Source: Tenebrio molitor
Taxonomy: Eukaryota; Arthropoda; Insecta; Coleoptera; Tenebrionidae
Reading direction: 5' to 3'
Assembly: GCF_963966145.1 (NCBI RefSeq)
Contig: NC_091046.1
Span: forward strand, 26,908,001-26,972,000
Length of the DNA: 64,000 bases
Both the position numbers and the translations under genes were made by a program. Every line of letters starts with the position of its first letter. Position 1 is the first letter of the stretch. The notes beneath the pieces were generated by a model, which was not told the origin of the DNA, did no database searches, and saw only the letters and a program-made list of their open reading frames with translations. Positions 40,921-51,074 of the stretch are shown piece after piece.

Positions 40921-42155
40921 GTCTATTTTTTAATCAAAGAACCACGACCTGTTGATTTAAGTTTGTAAATATAAAAATTTTACTACATTTAGGGAATTTA
41001 ACGATATCTATTGGCTATACCAACCAACGTCTGTCATTTTTAATGTCCTTGAAAGTACGCAAACTCGCAGCTAAAATTTGAACGTATTATTAAAAATGCC
41101 TCGCAAAGTAAGACATTTATTAAACTCTCAAATTAGTTGTTATTAACTTGACTAACATGCTGCGCTACTAATATCTCTAATAACCTCAATTTTTATATTA
41201 TGAGATTTTTCATCCTATGTCAAAAGTGTACAATGTTGTCAGCTCTATTTTCAGTGTAAATTCCGGTGTTGTGGTTCTTTGATTCAAAAATAAACTATAA
41301 TTTCCACACTCTACAAAATATAAATATGTAGTCCATTAATTTCCAGACACTTGCTTAAAATCCTTTAAATGAATATGTATTGTGAAAATTCTCACCTCTT
41401 CTCTAAACAATTTTACCCGAAATTTTACGACGTTCGATGACCTCCACATTGTCGTTCAAACTTCAAATCAAGATTTATCCCTTCTATAGTGAAATTTAAC
41501 AATTATTGCCCAAACATTGCAATTTAATAATTGTTATAAAATATAAAGTTGACTCAAGTTGCAAAAAACCACTTGTCATTATAGCCTGCTTAGTCACTTT
41601 GCAAAATTAGAATGCACTTTTATTACTGTTTAATGTGACTGCTTGATTTAAAAAAAACATACCATTTTTTTATTTCTTCTTTTTGTTTCTATGCATGAAC
41701 ATGGTTGTTTACATTTTCATATTCAAAATAAAAATCTCTATAAAACTGAGCAAAAAAAGTTAATAGTGCCATTTGAAAAAAAAAGTTGACTATCATTTGT
41801 CAAAAACAGAACTCAAGAACAAATATTGGATCAATCCAAATTGTAGCCCATTTAAAACGATTTTGTTTGACATATCATTTATTAAAATCATATCAAAAAT
41901 AAAGAAGTTACAGCACCGAAGATTTTTCATAATACACCCGGTATAATCTTTTAACAATGTTTTCCATTTTCTGGAGTATAACCTTAACCTCACTTTTAGC
42001 ATTTAACATACGCAGTCTCAGCAAAAACAGTAAATATTTTTTCCTACTACGTATCTAGAAAATTTCATCTACTCTCCGAGCAACACACTTGTAATCGAAA
42101 GTGAAACCTATCTTCTATCTTGCGTTTGCGTGTGTGGTTGCTAGCCACGTAAGTA
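40921..42155. other. No supported gene
   Basis: An ATG at 41096 (MPRK then GTAAGA) could be a first exon but has no partner. 41547-41582 (TTGACTCAAGTTGCAAAAAA CCACTTGTCATT) is a copy of a MITE end found inverted at 58.08-58.13 kb. The remainder is AT-rich and unassigned. Confidence 0.4.
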
Positions 42156-42156
42156 A

Positions 42157-42332
42157 GGGGTGTTTTTTTTTAATTTGGCGTCGAAGCCGAAGTAGGCATT
42201 GAACTGTCGATTGTGAACGCAGTATACAGGTTACGGATCACGGATCAGCTGTTTAATTTTACGCTTTTACAGGAGTGGTGCGATTTCGACACTCTAACGC
42301 CTACTTCGACGCCAAATTTAAAAGAACACCTT
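42157..42332. mobile_element. Short MITE, about 175 bp
   Basis: GGTGTTTTTTTTTAATTTGG CGTCGAAGCCGAAGTAGGC is inverted at the right end (GCCTACTTCGACGCCAAATT TAAAAGAACACC). A small palindrome (GGATCACGGATC) lies in the middle. Confidence 0.75.
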
Positions 42333-42890
42333 TACAATACTTACGCTTACGTGAGCAGGAGGTTATTTACGGGACGAGGAGAATTTATTTTATTTTGTGA
42401 CAATTTTGAATGAGGTATCCAAATCATCAAATGGAAAACGGCAACACATTTTATAATGGCTTAATTAGTCAAATTGAAAACATTCAAATCCAACAAAGGA
42501 AAATTAGGTAAGCTACTTATTCACATTAACTGTGATTTATGAATTGCTGGAAAGTAAGGTTATATCGCTCACCCGACTTGACAGGCAACACTGAGCCAGC
42601 GACTCTTTCAATTCCGTCTCATTCCATATTTTGCGGCAAGGCTTGTTACATAAATACCAATAACCACAAACTATCAAACTAATATTACGGATTACACGTA
42701 CCACGCACTTCACAGTTCACGCCGTTTGAAGACGAAAAATAAAATGTTTGTAAAAGCTGTTGCTATGGTTGTTGCTTCCAAGATCCAAGGCACGCTCGTG
42801 ACACGGCACGGTTTTTTCTATTCTTTTAATATTATAAAATGTTGGTAAAATGTGGGTAGGAACAATTGAATACATTACACGATGCGTAAG
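42333..42890. other. Unassigned; one exon-like stretch
   Basis: 42416-42510 reads RYPNHQMENGNTFYNGLISQ IENIQIQQRKIR up to a GTAAGC donor. It has no start or partner exon, so I do not call a gene. The rest is unassigned. Confidence 0.3.
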
Positions 42891-42973
42891 TTTACCGACA
42901 GCCTTTTTATCGACAACAATCCATTTTACCGACAGGCCGTTTGACCGACACCCGGTTTACCGACAGCCTTTTT
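42891..42973. repeat. Array of ACCGACAGCC-type repeats, left end
   Basis: Five units of about 15-17 bp built on TTTACCGACAGCCTTTTT. Their reverse complement forms the array at 49618-49760. After the palindromic insertion, the array resumes briefly at 45904 (ATTTGACCGACAAAAATTAAG). Confidence 0.75.
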
Positions 42974-43654
42974 AGTGGAGTAAAATCATATTATCACATT
43001 TATTTCTGAAGGTAGGTGATTCCAAGGTATAACTAAATGAGACCTATACTATCTTGTAGAGGACATTTTGGGGCATAAGGAATGGCCATCTACAACTTTT
43101 TTTAATAGGACCGAACTTTGAAAACGGCCTTTATACGTAGTTGAGGTGTAGTCCGAAAAACTACGTTTCTCGTAACATTTAACGTTGTGTTAATTCAACC
43201 ATTGAAGCTATAATTATGATTTTCTGTATATTTGTAGTAAAAAGTACAGCGCTTCCAATAGTGAATCGGAAATGTCGCAAATATCGATAGTTTTGAAAAA
43301 AATAATTAATAAATTTAGATTAATCAAAAATGCGCATCGTAAACTTCACTCTGCTGGGACCTATGTGAAATGTTGAAAATTTCGATACACATGCAGCGAG
43401 TCAAATGTAACTGAGATATTGAAAAAGTTTTTTAAAAAAGAATTAAGCCAGTAGCCCGTATACTTTTTGAGAAAATATTTTTTTTATTCGACGAACGAAC
43501 GCGTCGGGCGGCTCCTGGCAGGCAGATATAACCCGGCACGCGTATAGTCGTCTATCGATGTAGGGATTGTAGCAGTCTAAAAACAATATTTGTAAAATTT
43601 TGAGTAGGTAATTTTTTTGTATTTTTGCTAAAATTTACCTATTTTAAATGCTCT

Positions 43655-44400
43655 CTTCGTCATCTTCACTCTCATACACCTAAACAAGAAACATTGTTGT
43701 GACATTTTTTGCAAGAACAATCTGCAGCATTTTAAGCTTTCCTTCATGCACATACATTTATTATTTTGGCATTATTGGTCTGTGCAAAAAATGTTCATCA
43801 GTTTTCTAATGTCATTAGGTATGGGATCCATTGTAGCTAAAACAGGTTGTAAAATGCCCTTGTTTAGATTGGGAGATTTTAAATTGTATTAAATTAACCC
43901 AACACTACAAAACGCACTAGAATACATTAATTAGAGCATAAGTTCATGACAAAAATGTTATAAACTGCTTGAAGGATATATTTCAAATTTTACGTGCGTT
44001 AGCTACTTCTTGCTCTACGTAGAATGTCAACCAATCTCTCGCTGGACAAACTATACATGACTACACAACGATATACGTAATTGATCAATGCATCTAAAAT
44101 TTGAGTGAAGTATGTACATAATAATAATTATTTTTTAATGTTAATACCTTAGCACATGTGGACCAAAAGCATCATCTGTTGGTGGCAATATTTTAGCAGA
44201 CTTATTGGGGGTTGTAGTCAGTTTATACCTCAGTTGGTTTAATATGTTCATGGTCTCAGTTTTATTTTTTAAAAAAGCCAGTGCTAATTGAGTAGAAATT
44301 TTAACGTCTCGGTCATAGTCATCGAGTTTAACTTCCCTAACTCTTTAAATGTTTTCAGAAGGACATTGTATGCTGTTTTTTTTTACCGATTTTAAAACGT
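43655..44400 (-). pseudogene. Transposon-derived gene 3' part, Cys-rich tail
   Basis: On the minus strand the spacer reads KILPPTDDAFGPHVLR with a possible intron after it. The right arm, which is an inverted copy of the same gene end, reads LRSWSDCSCKKCQNNVSCLY EDEYDEEES (45151-45237). An LPPT....H..R block followed by a C-C-rich tail and acidic end occurs in a family of insect and cnidarian transposon proteins that I recognise but cannot name. In the left arm the cysteines are partly lost. No intact frame. Confidence 0.4.
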
Positions 44401-44584
44401 TAAAAAATGCATCGCTGGTAACGCTTGCAAATTTAATTTTCAAGTAGGTACATATGTGCACTAAAAAACCCATAGGTAAATCTTTTGACATACTTCAAAT
44501 GAGCATATTTTGCAAAAGAACAGGAAGTAAAAAAAGAGAGAAATGAACTGCAATTCAAACTAGTATAAAATAGTATATTATGTA

Positions 44585-44695
44585 TACACCAAGGTGAAGA
44601 AGTTCATGATTATAGCCAGACTGCCAAGATTAGAGCCCAAGGCGTGCCGAGGGTTCTAAGGCGCGAAGGCTATAAGGGACTTCTTCACCGTGGTT
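44585..44695. repeat. CpG-rich hairpin unit A
   Basis: ACCAAGGTGAAGAAGT...ATAGCC pairs with GGCTATAAGGGACTTCTTCA CCGTGGT. The loop is GC-rich (AAGGCGTGCCGAGG). It lies in the palindrome spacer. Similar units: 50798-50931, 51658-51740, 56003-56125, 56333-56398, 58437-58555. Confidence 0.65.
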
Positions 44696-45903
44696 TATAT
44701 ACTATTTTTTCCACTACTAGATACGTTAAAACCCTTTCGGATAATAATTATTACTAAAATTATTTTGTCCGATGCGACGATCCGAGTTCTCATTTTTCAA
44801 CGGTTGCTATGAAAATCGTCTACGTTAACCAATGAAATCAACGAAAATCTTTCGTTGCTAGGCTGTTCATTATTCACCTAGGTTAATAATGAAAATCATT
44901 ATTAACCTTGGGAGAGAAATTCTACTTCTGGGGTCGGTTCGAGAGTCAATAATGAAGCCTTCTGAGAGTAGTAGTGGAAAAATAATATTTTTTGATATTG
45001 ATTGACTTTTTCTAACATTTTTTATAGGAACAGGAGAATCGACAAGAAATAATATTTTGCTTTTTTTTGTAATGGTATTGCTTATCTATCCTTCTTCAAT
45101 TAAAAAAAATCATTAAACAATAAATGTATGTGCATCAAGGAAGGCTTAAGATCCTGGAGTGATTGTTCTTGCAAAAAATGTCAGAACAATGTTTCTTGTT
45201 TATATGAGGATGAATATGACGAAGAAGAAAGCATTTAAATTAGGTAAATTTTAGCAAAAATACAAAAAATTTACCTACTCAAAATTTTACAATTATTGTT
45301 TTTAGACTGCTACAATCCCTACATCGATAGACGACTAAATACGCGTCCCGGGTTATATCTGCCTGCCAGGAGCCGGCCGGCGCGTTCGCTCGTCGAATTA
45401 AAAAATTATTTTCTCAAAAATTATATGGGCTACTGACTTAATTCTTTTTTTTTTAACTTTTACAATATCTTAGTTACATTTGACTCGCTGCATGTGTATC
45501 GAAATTTTCAACATTTCACATAGGTCCAAGCAGAGTGAAGTTTACGATGCGCATTTTTGATTAATCTAAATTTATTAATTATTTTTTTCAAAACTATCGA
45601 TATTTGCGAAATTTCTGATTCACTATTGGAAGCGCTGTACTTTTTACTACAAATACACAGAAAATCATAATTATAGCTTCAATGGTTGAATTAACACAGC
45701 GTTAAATGTTAGGAGAAACGTAGTTTTTCGGACTACACCTCAACTACGTATAAAGGCCGTTTTCAAAGTTCGGTCCTAATAAAAAAAGTTGTAGATGGCC
45801 ATTCCTTATGCCCCAAAATGTCCTCTACAAGATAGTATAGGTCTCATTTAGTTATACCTTGGAATCACTAAAAGTCATAATTTCAGTCCGATTTTACTCC
45901 ACT

Positions 45904-46137
45904 ATTTGACCGACAAAAATTAAGATATAAACTCCATCCATTTTCAATATACATTACTGTTAGGGAATTTTCTTTTTTTGTATTGCAATGAAAGTGTTTT
46001 ATTTTTTCTAATATTGAACATTCAAAGCGGACGTTTTGAATTTGTCAAAAATTTGACACTGTCAGATTATAATTATTGAAAAAAATACGATTAAGTAGCG
46101 ATATTACGGAGGCCACAGGCAGGGTTATAAAGACAAA
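45904..46137. other. Left flank of the hAT relic
   Basis: ACCGACAAAAATTAAGATAT AAACTCC at 45910 is repeated in inverse at about 48020-48296 (interrupted by a MITE) and in part at 49598-49620. No gene. Confidence 0.5.
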
Positions 46138-47262
46138 ATGCCTCACTTTAGAGACAAAACAAAGTGTTCATCGGGGTTTAAAAACAATTGGGAAGTAAAT
46201 GGTCCAAATTTGGGGAAGATGCTAATTTACCGAATGGTTGGGGAGATTTTTGCCGTAAGTTGATAAATCCACTTTTAATTTAAAATGTTAGCTTGAATCT
46301 CCTACAGATGTCTGAAGGAAAAATATGGAGTAATTTCTGGGTCGGGGGCACGGGCACAGGCACAGAATGGAAACAACGCACGATGGGACAGTGAAGAAGT
46401 ATTTGCGCCGTTGTGCGTTTTTTTTTTTAAATTACAAGACCACCGGGCTCCAGGCTTGACTTGACAGAGTTTGTTCCTGAGCACTATTTAAGTATTTTGA
46501 ATGTATCATGCTTCCACTCTGTGTCCTGCTCTGAACTCTTTTCGTTGAAATCTGTTTATGTTTATTAAGGTACAGCTACTTGCTGGTTTCAATGCCGGTA
46601 TTTAATATTAGGTAACCTGTAGATACCATATTTTAAGTAAAATGTTCAAAACTAGTTTACTTTGCTTGATTGCGGGACCCGATTAGAGATTTGTCAAAAA
46701 TGACAATAATCGTACATTATAACTAAAGCTCGAACTTTAGGTAATCACCTTTTTTTTTCTTTGTAGGCAGATTAAAAAGACATTCAAATAAATCCGTTTC
46801 ATAAGATTCTCTATTGTTTAACACTAATTTTAAAAATCCTATTTCGCCTATTTTGCTATTTAAAATTTTTATTGCCTAAAAGACGCCTAATGGAGCCTAA
46901 TGCGCTGTTTTAGCACCTATTTTTGACCTAAAGTGATAAACTTTAATTTAAAAAATTGTTAGCATATTTTATGATATTTGGAAACAAGTGTGTGTAGAAG
47001 CGCAGAAGCGCAAGTCCTTCAGAAATACTAATATAACCTCAAAAACTAGGAACGGTTAACGGTAACTGTGGGTGCTGCACGTGTCTGTTCTAAATTAATG
47101 TATCTTTCTAATTGATTTATAGGTGCCTTGTTCTACGTCATGCGATGTTGAACGTTCTTTTTCGGCATATAAAATGGTACAATCCGACAGACGACACAGC
47201 CTTACACCGGAAAATTTAGAAAAAATGGTCATTGTTCACTTTAACTACTTCTGGAATTTTCG
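46138..47262 (+). pseudogene. hAT transposase relic, first and last exons
   Basis: An ATG at 46138 opens MPHFRDKTKCSSGFKNNWEV and GPNLGKML, up to a GTAAGT donor at 46253. An AG acceptor lies at 46306. The middle is lost. At 47128, after TTTATAG, it reads VPCSTSCDVERSFSAYKMVQ SDRRHSLTPENLEKMVIVHF. This is the hAT dimerisation motif (S...ERSFS.YK...SDRR.SLT.ENL). TA-rich flanks with repeated CCTATTTT/GCCTAA words (46850-46920 and 47865-47925) may be subterminal. Confidence 0.7.
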
Positions 47263-47518
47263 CATTTTTTCTGGCTAAACAGCTTCAGGGCGTCCTACTA
47301 CATCGTTAACCACCACTCAAACCTTGTGCAAATGAATTTTCCTTACCCTTTAGTTATACTAAGACATTTGCGCGACCTTGACGCGACCTTGAAACACAAC
47401 AAGAGAGAAAAAAGGCATTTGCACAAGGTTTGAATGGTGGGAAACGATCTAGGAGGACGCCCTGAGTCTGTCTAGCCAGAAAAACGCGAAAATTCCAGAA
47501 GTAGTTAAAGTGAAGAAT
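47234..47518. mobile_element. MITE inserted in the hAT relic's end
   Basis: TTCACTTTAACTACTTCTGG AATTTTCGC is inverted at 47490-47518. The match continues (TTTTTCTGGCTA, CAGGGCGTCCT), then CAAACCTTGTGCAAATG pairs further in. About 285 bp, non-coding. Confidence 0.8.
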
Positions 47519-48033
47519 TACCGAAAAAATTATGTTAGTTTATTGCAACATTAAATATGATGGAGAAATAAATGATTAGGTTATAATTTTTTGCTTTAAT
47601 TTCCATTTACATTTTACAATAGCAATTATGTCCATTTAACTCACAATGTTTGTGTTTATTTCTACGAGGATTTGTTTTTGTAATTGTTTATAGGATATAA
47701 CAATTTATTTTTTATTACTGCAATATCTTGTTGTGCAAAATAAAACGTATCTCCATAAATTACTATTAAGGCTACATTGTTTTTATGACATACGAGCTCA
47801 CATTGTTTAATTTTTTAAACCTACCGTATATTCTTTTTTATTTTTTAAAACCTATTAAAAACCTATTTTGTGTTTTTTGAGAACCTAAGAACCTGCCTAT
47901 TTTAACAATTTTTAGTGCCTAAAGTTCCGATCTTTAATTATAACCTATTCAAAATACACATAACCTGAATTATTACACCACAAAAGTTACTAAAATCACT
48001 AGATTTAGTTGTGTATATTGGATGGAGTTTATA
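47519..48033. other. AT-rich stretch
   Basis: No gene. Contains the CCTATTTT/GAACCT words mentioned for the hAT relic. Confidence 0.4.
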
Positions 48034-48264
48034 CCGGGTGATCAAGAAGGACTGTTTAAGTTGGCAATACAATTAAGAAATTTTTTTCATTGGGTTATTT
48101 ATAACACTGCAACTGGATATGTTTTGTTGGTTTATTTGACAAATATCTGATATAGGTATAGCATTAACAACGACAAGCCACCAACAACCGGAAGTTACTC
48201 CTGTTATACGATTTAAAATACGATCCAGTGTTACCAACTTAAACAGTCCTTATTGATCACCCCG
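48034..48264. mobile_element. TA-flanked 231-bp MITE, copy 2
   Basis: Same length, ends and TA flanks (48032-48033 and 48265-48266) as the copy at 15962-16192, with only a few base differences. It splits an inverted copy of the 45.9-kb flank. Confidence 0.85.
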
Positions 48265-48290
48265 TATAATATATTCATTTTTGTTGTAGA

Positions 48291-48632
48291 CCAGAGTCGG
48301 CTATTTTAATTTTTTTAAATGTTGGTATTGGGGGCTATGTCAAAATAACAAAATCAAAATTGTTCGAACTGCCAGTGTCAAATTTGACATTATTATTAAG
48401 TATTAAGGTAAATTAGTTTTAAATTTGTGCAATATTTACATTTATCACCAAATACACACATTATTGAGTCCTCGAAACTATGTAGTTAATTGGAAAATGA
48501 TAATGCTTGGCTACATGGTCATGAATTTTGACAAGAAAGTGTAACCTCAAACATTATACATGATGTATATTGTCATTCAGCCACAGTCTTACCCTACAAC
48601 TCGCCAAATTTCCATAGCCTACTCTGGTTTAA
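48291..48632. mobile_element. MITE with ACCAGAGTCGGCTATT ends
   Basis: ACCAGAGTCGGCTAT on the left is inverted at the right end as ATAGCCTACTCTGGT. About 340 bp, non-coding. Confidence 0.6.
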
Positions 48633-48775
48633 AACAAAAGTGAATGCACTGTAAAAACAATACACAAATATAGGTCGTGGTTTGAATTGACTTTTAAAAA
48701 TAAAATTAGCCAATCACACGACAAATTAACGTAGCAGATAGACACACAAAGTCAAAGTGAATGTACAGGGTCTCT
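48633..48775. other. Short unassigned stretch
   Basis: No feature seen. Confidence 0.3.
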
Positions 48776-48930
48776 TCTATAAATGATTATATAGGGTCAA
48801 GCCAGCTTTGAAAAAAAATATTATTGTGCCGCCTTTTTGAAACAGATGCTCAGCTTTAATTTATTAATAACTGTCACTTCTGACATGAATGACGCTTTTT
48901 TCGCGCTTTTCAGAACAGTTTTCATTCAAT
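48776..48930. repeat. Left part of a third CAGGGTCTC MITE
   Basis: CAGGGTCTCTTCTATAAATG and the following GGTCAAGCCAGC...TTTTTGAAAC match the 387-bp MITE. The right part is missing. Confidence 0.8.
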
Positions 48931-49043
48931 TCAATTATTGCCGGAACGTTACAGATGCGGATTGGGGGGACTTGTCATTAAGTTGGCACTACCAGGAAAA
49001 GTAACTAGGCACGTAGGCACGCTTATAAGGTATTTATAAGGTA

Positions 49044-49536
49044 CAATCGCGGCCATCCAAAAGTGAACGATAGCTTGCGAAAATTTCCGTATTTTTCGTT
49101 AGATTAAATCAGGCTGTATTCATTGGCGTTCGTGCAGCAGGCGTTACTATTTTAATAATAAAAAGTTGTAATAATAAAAATGAGATTGAGAAGTAATTAA
49201 TACATTATTAAAGTGAAAGTAAACTTTAGTAAAGAAACCTTTCCAACACCTATTCGCATTGGCCTCTCAAGCCTCTTTTCTTGCCAACCCCTCTTTATAG
49301 AGAAGATGCAAGTCTTACTGCAATGTAATTCTCTCGCCACAGCAGCCAACGACCAATTTTCTTCTAGCTTTGCAATAGCCCTAGCTGTCTGCATCGGAGA
49401 GATGTGGCATTTAAAAAAAATAGTTTCAATAAATTTTTTATCGCTAGTGTCAAACTTTGACATTTTGGGACGCCTATGATTTAAAGTAAATATCAAACTA
49501 TTAAAAAAAACGTTCACTTTTGGATGGCCGCGATAG
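49044..49536 (-). mobile_element. Tc1-like deletion derivative, 493 bp
   Basis: TATCGCGGCCATCCAAAAGT GAACG is inverted at the two ends, TA on both sides (49042-49043 and 49537-49538). The minus strand inside reads MSKFDTSDKKFIETIFFKCH and LEENWSLAAVARELHCSKTC IFSIKRGWQEKRLERP, an N-terminal HTH of a Tc1-type transposase. The catalytic half has been deleted. Confidence 0.8.
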
Positions 49537-49617
49537 TACCTACAGTTCAATCATAAGTTATAAGCGACCTTGAGTTTGATAATCCACATCTAAAAGGTTT
49601 TTACTATACCTTAATTT

Positions 49618-49765
49618 TTGTTGGTTAAAAAGCTGTCGGTCAAGAGGCTGTCGGTCAAAAGGCTGTCGCTGTCGGTCAAATGGGCTGTCGGTAGGTAGAA
49701 TGGCTGTCGCGGTCAAGCGGCTATCGGTAAAAAGGCTGTGACCGGTTGCAAGGGCTGTCGCTCTT
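49618..49765. repeat. Array of GGCTGTCGGT-type repeats, right end
   Basis: About eight units of 14-18 bp: AAGCTGTCGGTCAAGAGGCT GTCGGTCAAAAGG and so on, the inverse of the array at 42891-42973. Just inside both arrays lies the same sequence ACC(G/A)ACAAAAATTAAG. Confidence 0.75.
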
Positions 49766-50680
49766 CTTAAGGATGGGCGTTCAATGCGTTACAAATAGTC
49801 TTAACACGAGCCCATCTGTTATCTTCAAACTTTGGCATAGATACGAAATAACGGGTAGCTACTCCAGGAGAGCTGGACAAGGCCGCACAAAAGAAAAACA
49901 ACCCACCAGAACGACAGGTATATTGTTACATCTTCCCTTCCCCGACGTACAGCAACTGCTCGAGAGCTACAAAACCTTCTGCGTAATGCGACCGGCGTAG
50001 ATATTTAAACAGTCAGAGTCGCCTAAGGGAAGTTAATCTGACACCACGTAGACCTGTGCGTGCCCTTCGTCTACAACAGGACTACAAAGTTGCCCGTCTA
50101 AAGTTTATTCGCGAACATATACCTTGGCAGCTTCGACATTGGAATTGGAGCTCTGTGCTCTTTACCGATGAGTCGCGATGGACGTGCACGAGTAGGTATA
50201 CAGACGTCCTGGTGAGAGATACACTGCAGCCACCATACGGGAAATGGACAGATACCGAAGCGGTTCGATAATGGTATGGGGTGGCGTCAGTATAGACGGG
50301 CGCACCGAGTTGCTTGTAGTTCCTCAACATCTCAACGCACAAATTTACGTTGAGACAATTCTTCAGAAACATGTTTTGCCATTTGGCGACGATTTTATCC
50401 TACAACAGGCCAACTGCAGAGTTCACACTGCAAATTTAGCACTGAACTGGACCAAGAATTTCAGATGGAGTGGCCGGTCATGAGTCCAGATCTCAATCCG
50501 ATTGAGCACGTCTGGGATTTCCTTGATAGACGTATTAGGAAGCGTCCTGCTGCACCTTAACTTGAGAAGAGTTGGCTGAGGCACTTATCGAAAAATGGAA
50601 AAATCTTCCGCAGGATGCACTAAGAAGTGATGAAATAAGTGTTCGCCTAATTCCTTCGAGCAGTGTATTAAAGAGATGAC
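49766..50680 (+). pseudogene. Tc1-like transposase relic 2
   Basis: Reads SPSVIFKLWHRYEITGSYSR RAGQGRTKEKQ (end of HTH), RPVRALRLQQDYKVARLKFI REH, HWNWSSVLFTDESRW (first D), GSIMVWGGVSIDGRTELLVV, then DDFILQQANCRVHTANLALN and SPDLNPIEHVWDFLDRRIRK. The second catalytic D (normally QQDN) is Ala (QQAN), and there are several frameshifts. It is related to, but not the same family as, the gene at 16.6 kb. It starts directly at the GGCTGTCGGT array. Confidence 0.8.
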
Positions 50681-50797
50681 TTAAAATATGACCAACAAAA
50701 AAAGCGATTTAATAGTAACAAATAATGCTGTCAAGGAGTACCTACCTGAAATATGCACCCATCAGAATTAAACTGGAATTTGTTAAAATAATAGCTA

Positions 50798-50931
50798 TTT
50801 ATGCACCAAGGGCGTTACAACGATGATTACGCCCGGTGAACGATTAGATCCAGCTCGAGGGCTTTAGAACGAGAGATGGATAATTATCGTTCGATGGCCG
50901 CAATCATTCGGTGACGCCGTGGTGCATACAA
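50798..50931. repeat. CpG-rich hairpin unit B
   Basis: TATGCACCAAGGGCGT...GATTACG.CC and its inverse (GGCCGCAATCATTCGGTGAC GCCGTGGTGCATA) enclose a loop with CGAGGGCTTTAGAACGAG. Confidence 0.6.
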
Positions 50932-51074
50932 GATTTTCTTTTCATTTTGTGTTCTTTAAAAAAAGACAACGAATTGGCATCTTTGTGCACGCTTTACGTA
51001 CATAAATACAATATCTGGTAGCCTATTAAACAAAAACTGATTGTTTATTTATAATTGTCAAATTTGCTTTTGAG

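Larger units (their letters stand above)
42974..45903. mobile_element. 2.9-kb palindromic (fold-back) element
   Basis: Two arms of about 790 bp (42974-43766 and 45119-45903) are inverted copies with roughly 85-90% identity, separated by about 1.35 kb. The tips are AGTGGAGTAAAAT and its inverse. Blocks such as GAGACCTATACTATCTTGTA, TTGTAGATGGCCATTCC, GTGAAGTTTACGATGCGCAT and CTACATCGATAGACGACTA occur in both. It sits within the GACAGCC-type array. A gene remnant runs leftward from the spacer into the left arm, and the right arm repeats only its 3' end. Confidence 0.85.

Noticed and set aside
41090..41125. Possible first exon MPRK with GTAAGA donor
   Set aside because: No second exon or related gene found; four codons are not evidence.
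42416..42515. Exon-like open stretch ending at GTAAGC
   Set aside because: No partner exon, no homology recognised.
50082..50372. 96-codon minus-strand open frame
   Set aside because: Antisense shadow of the Tc1 relic.
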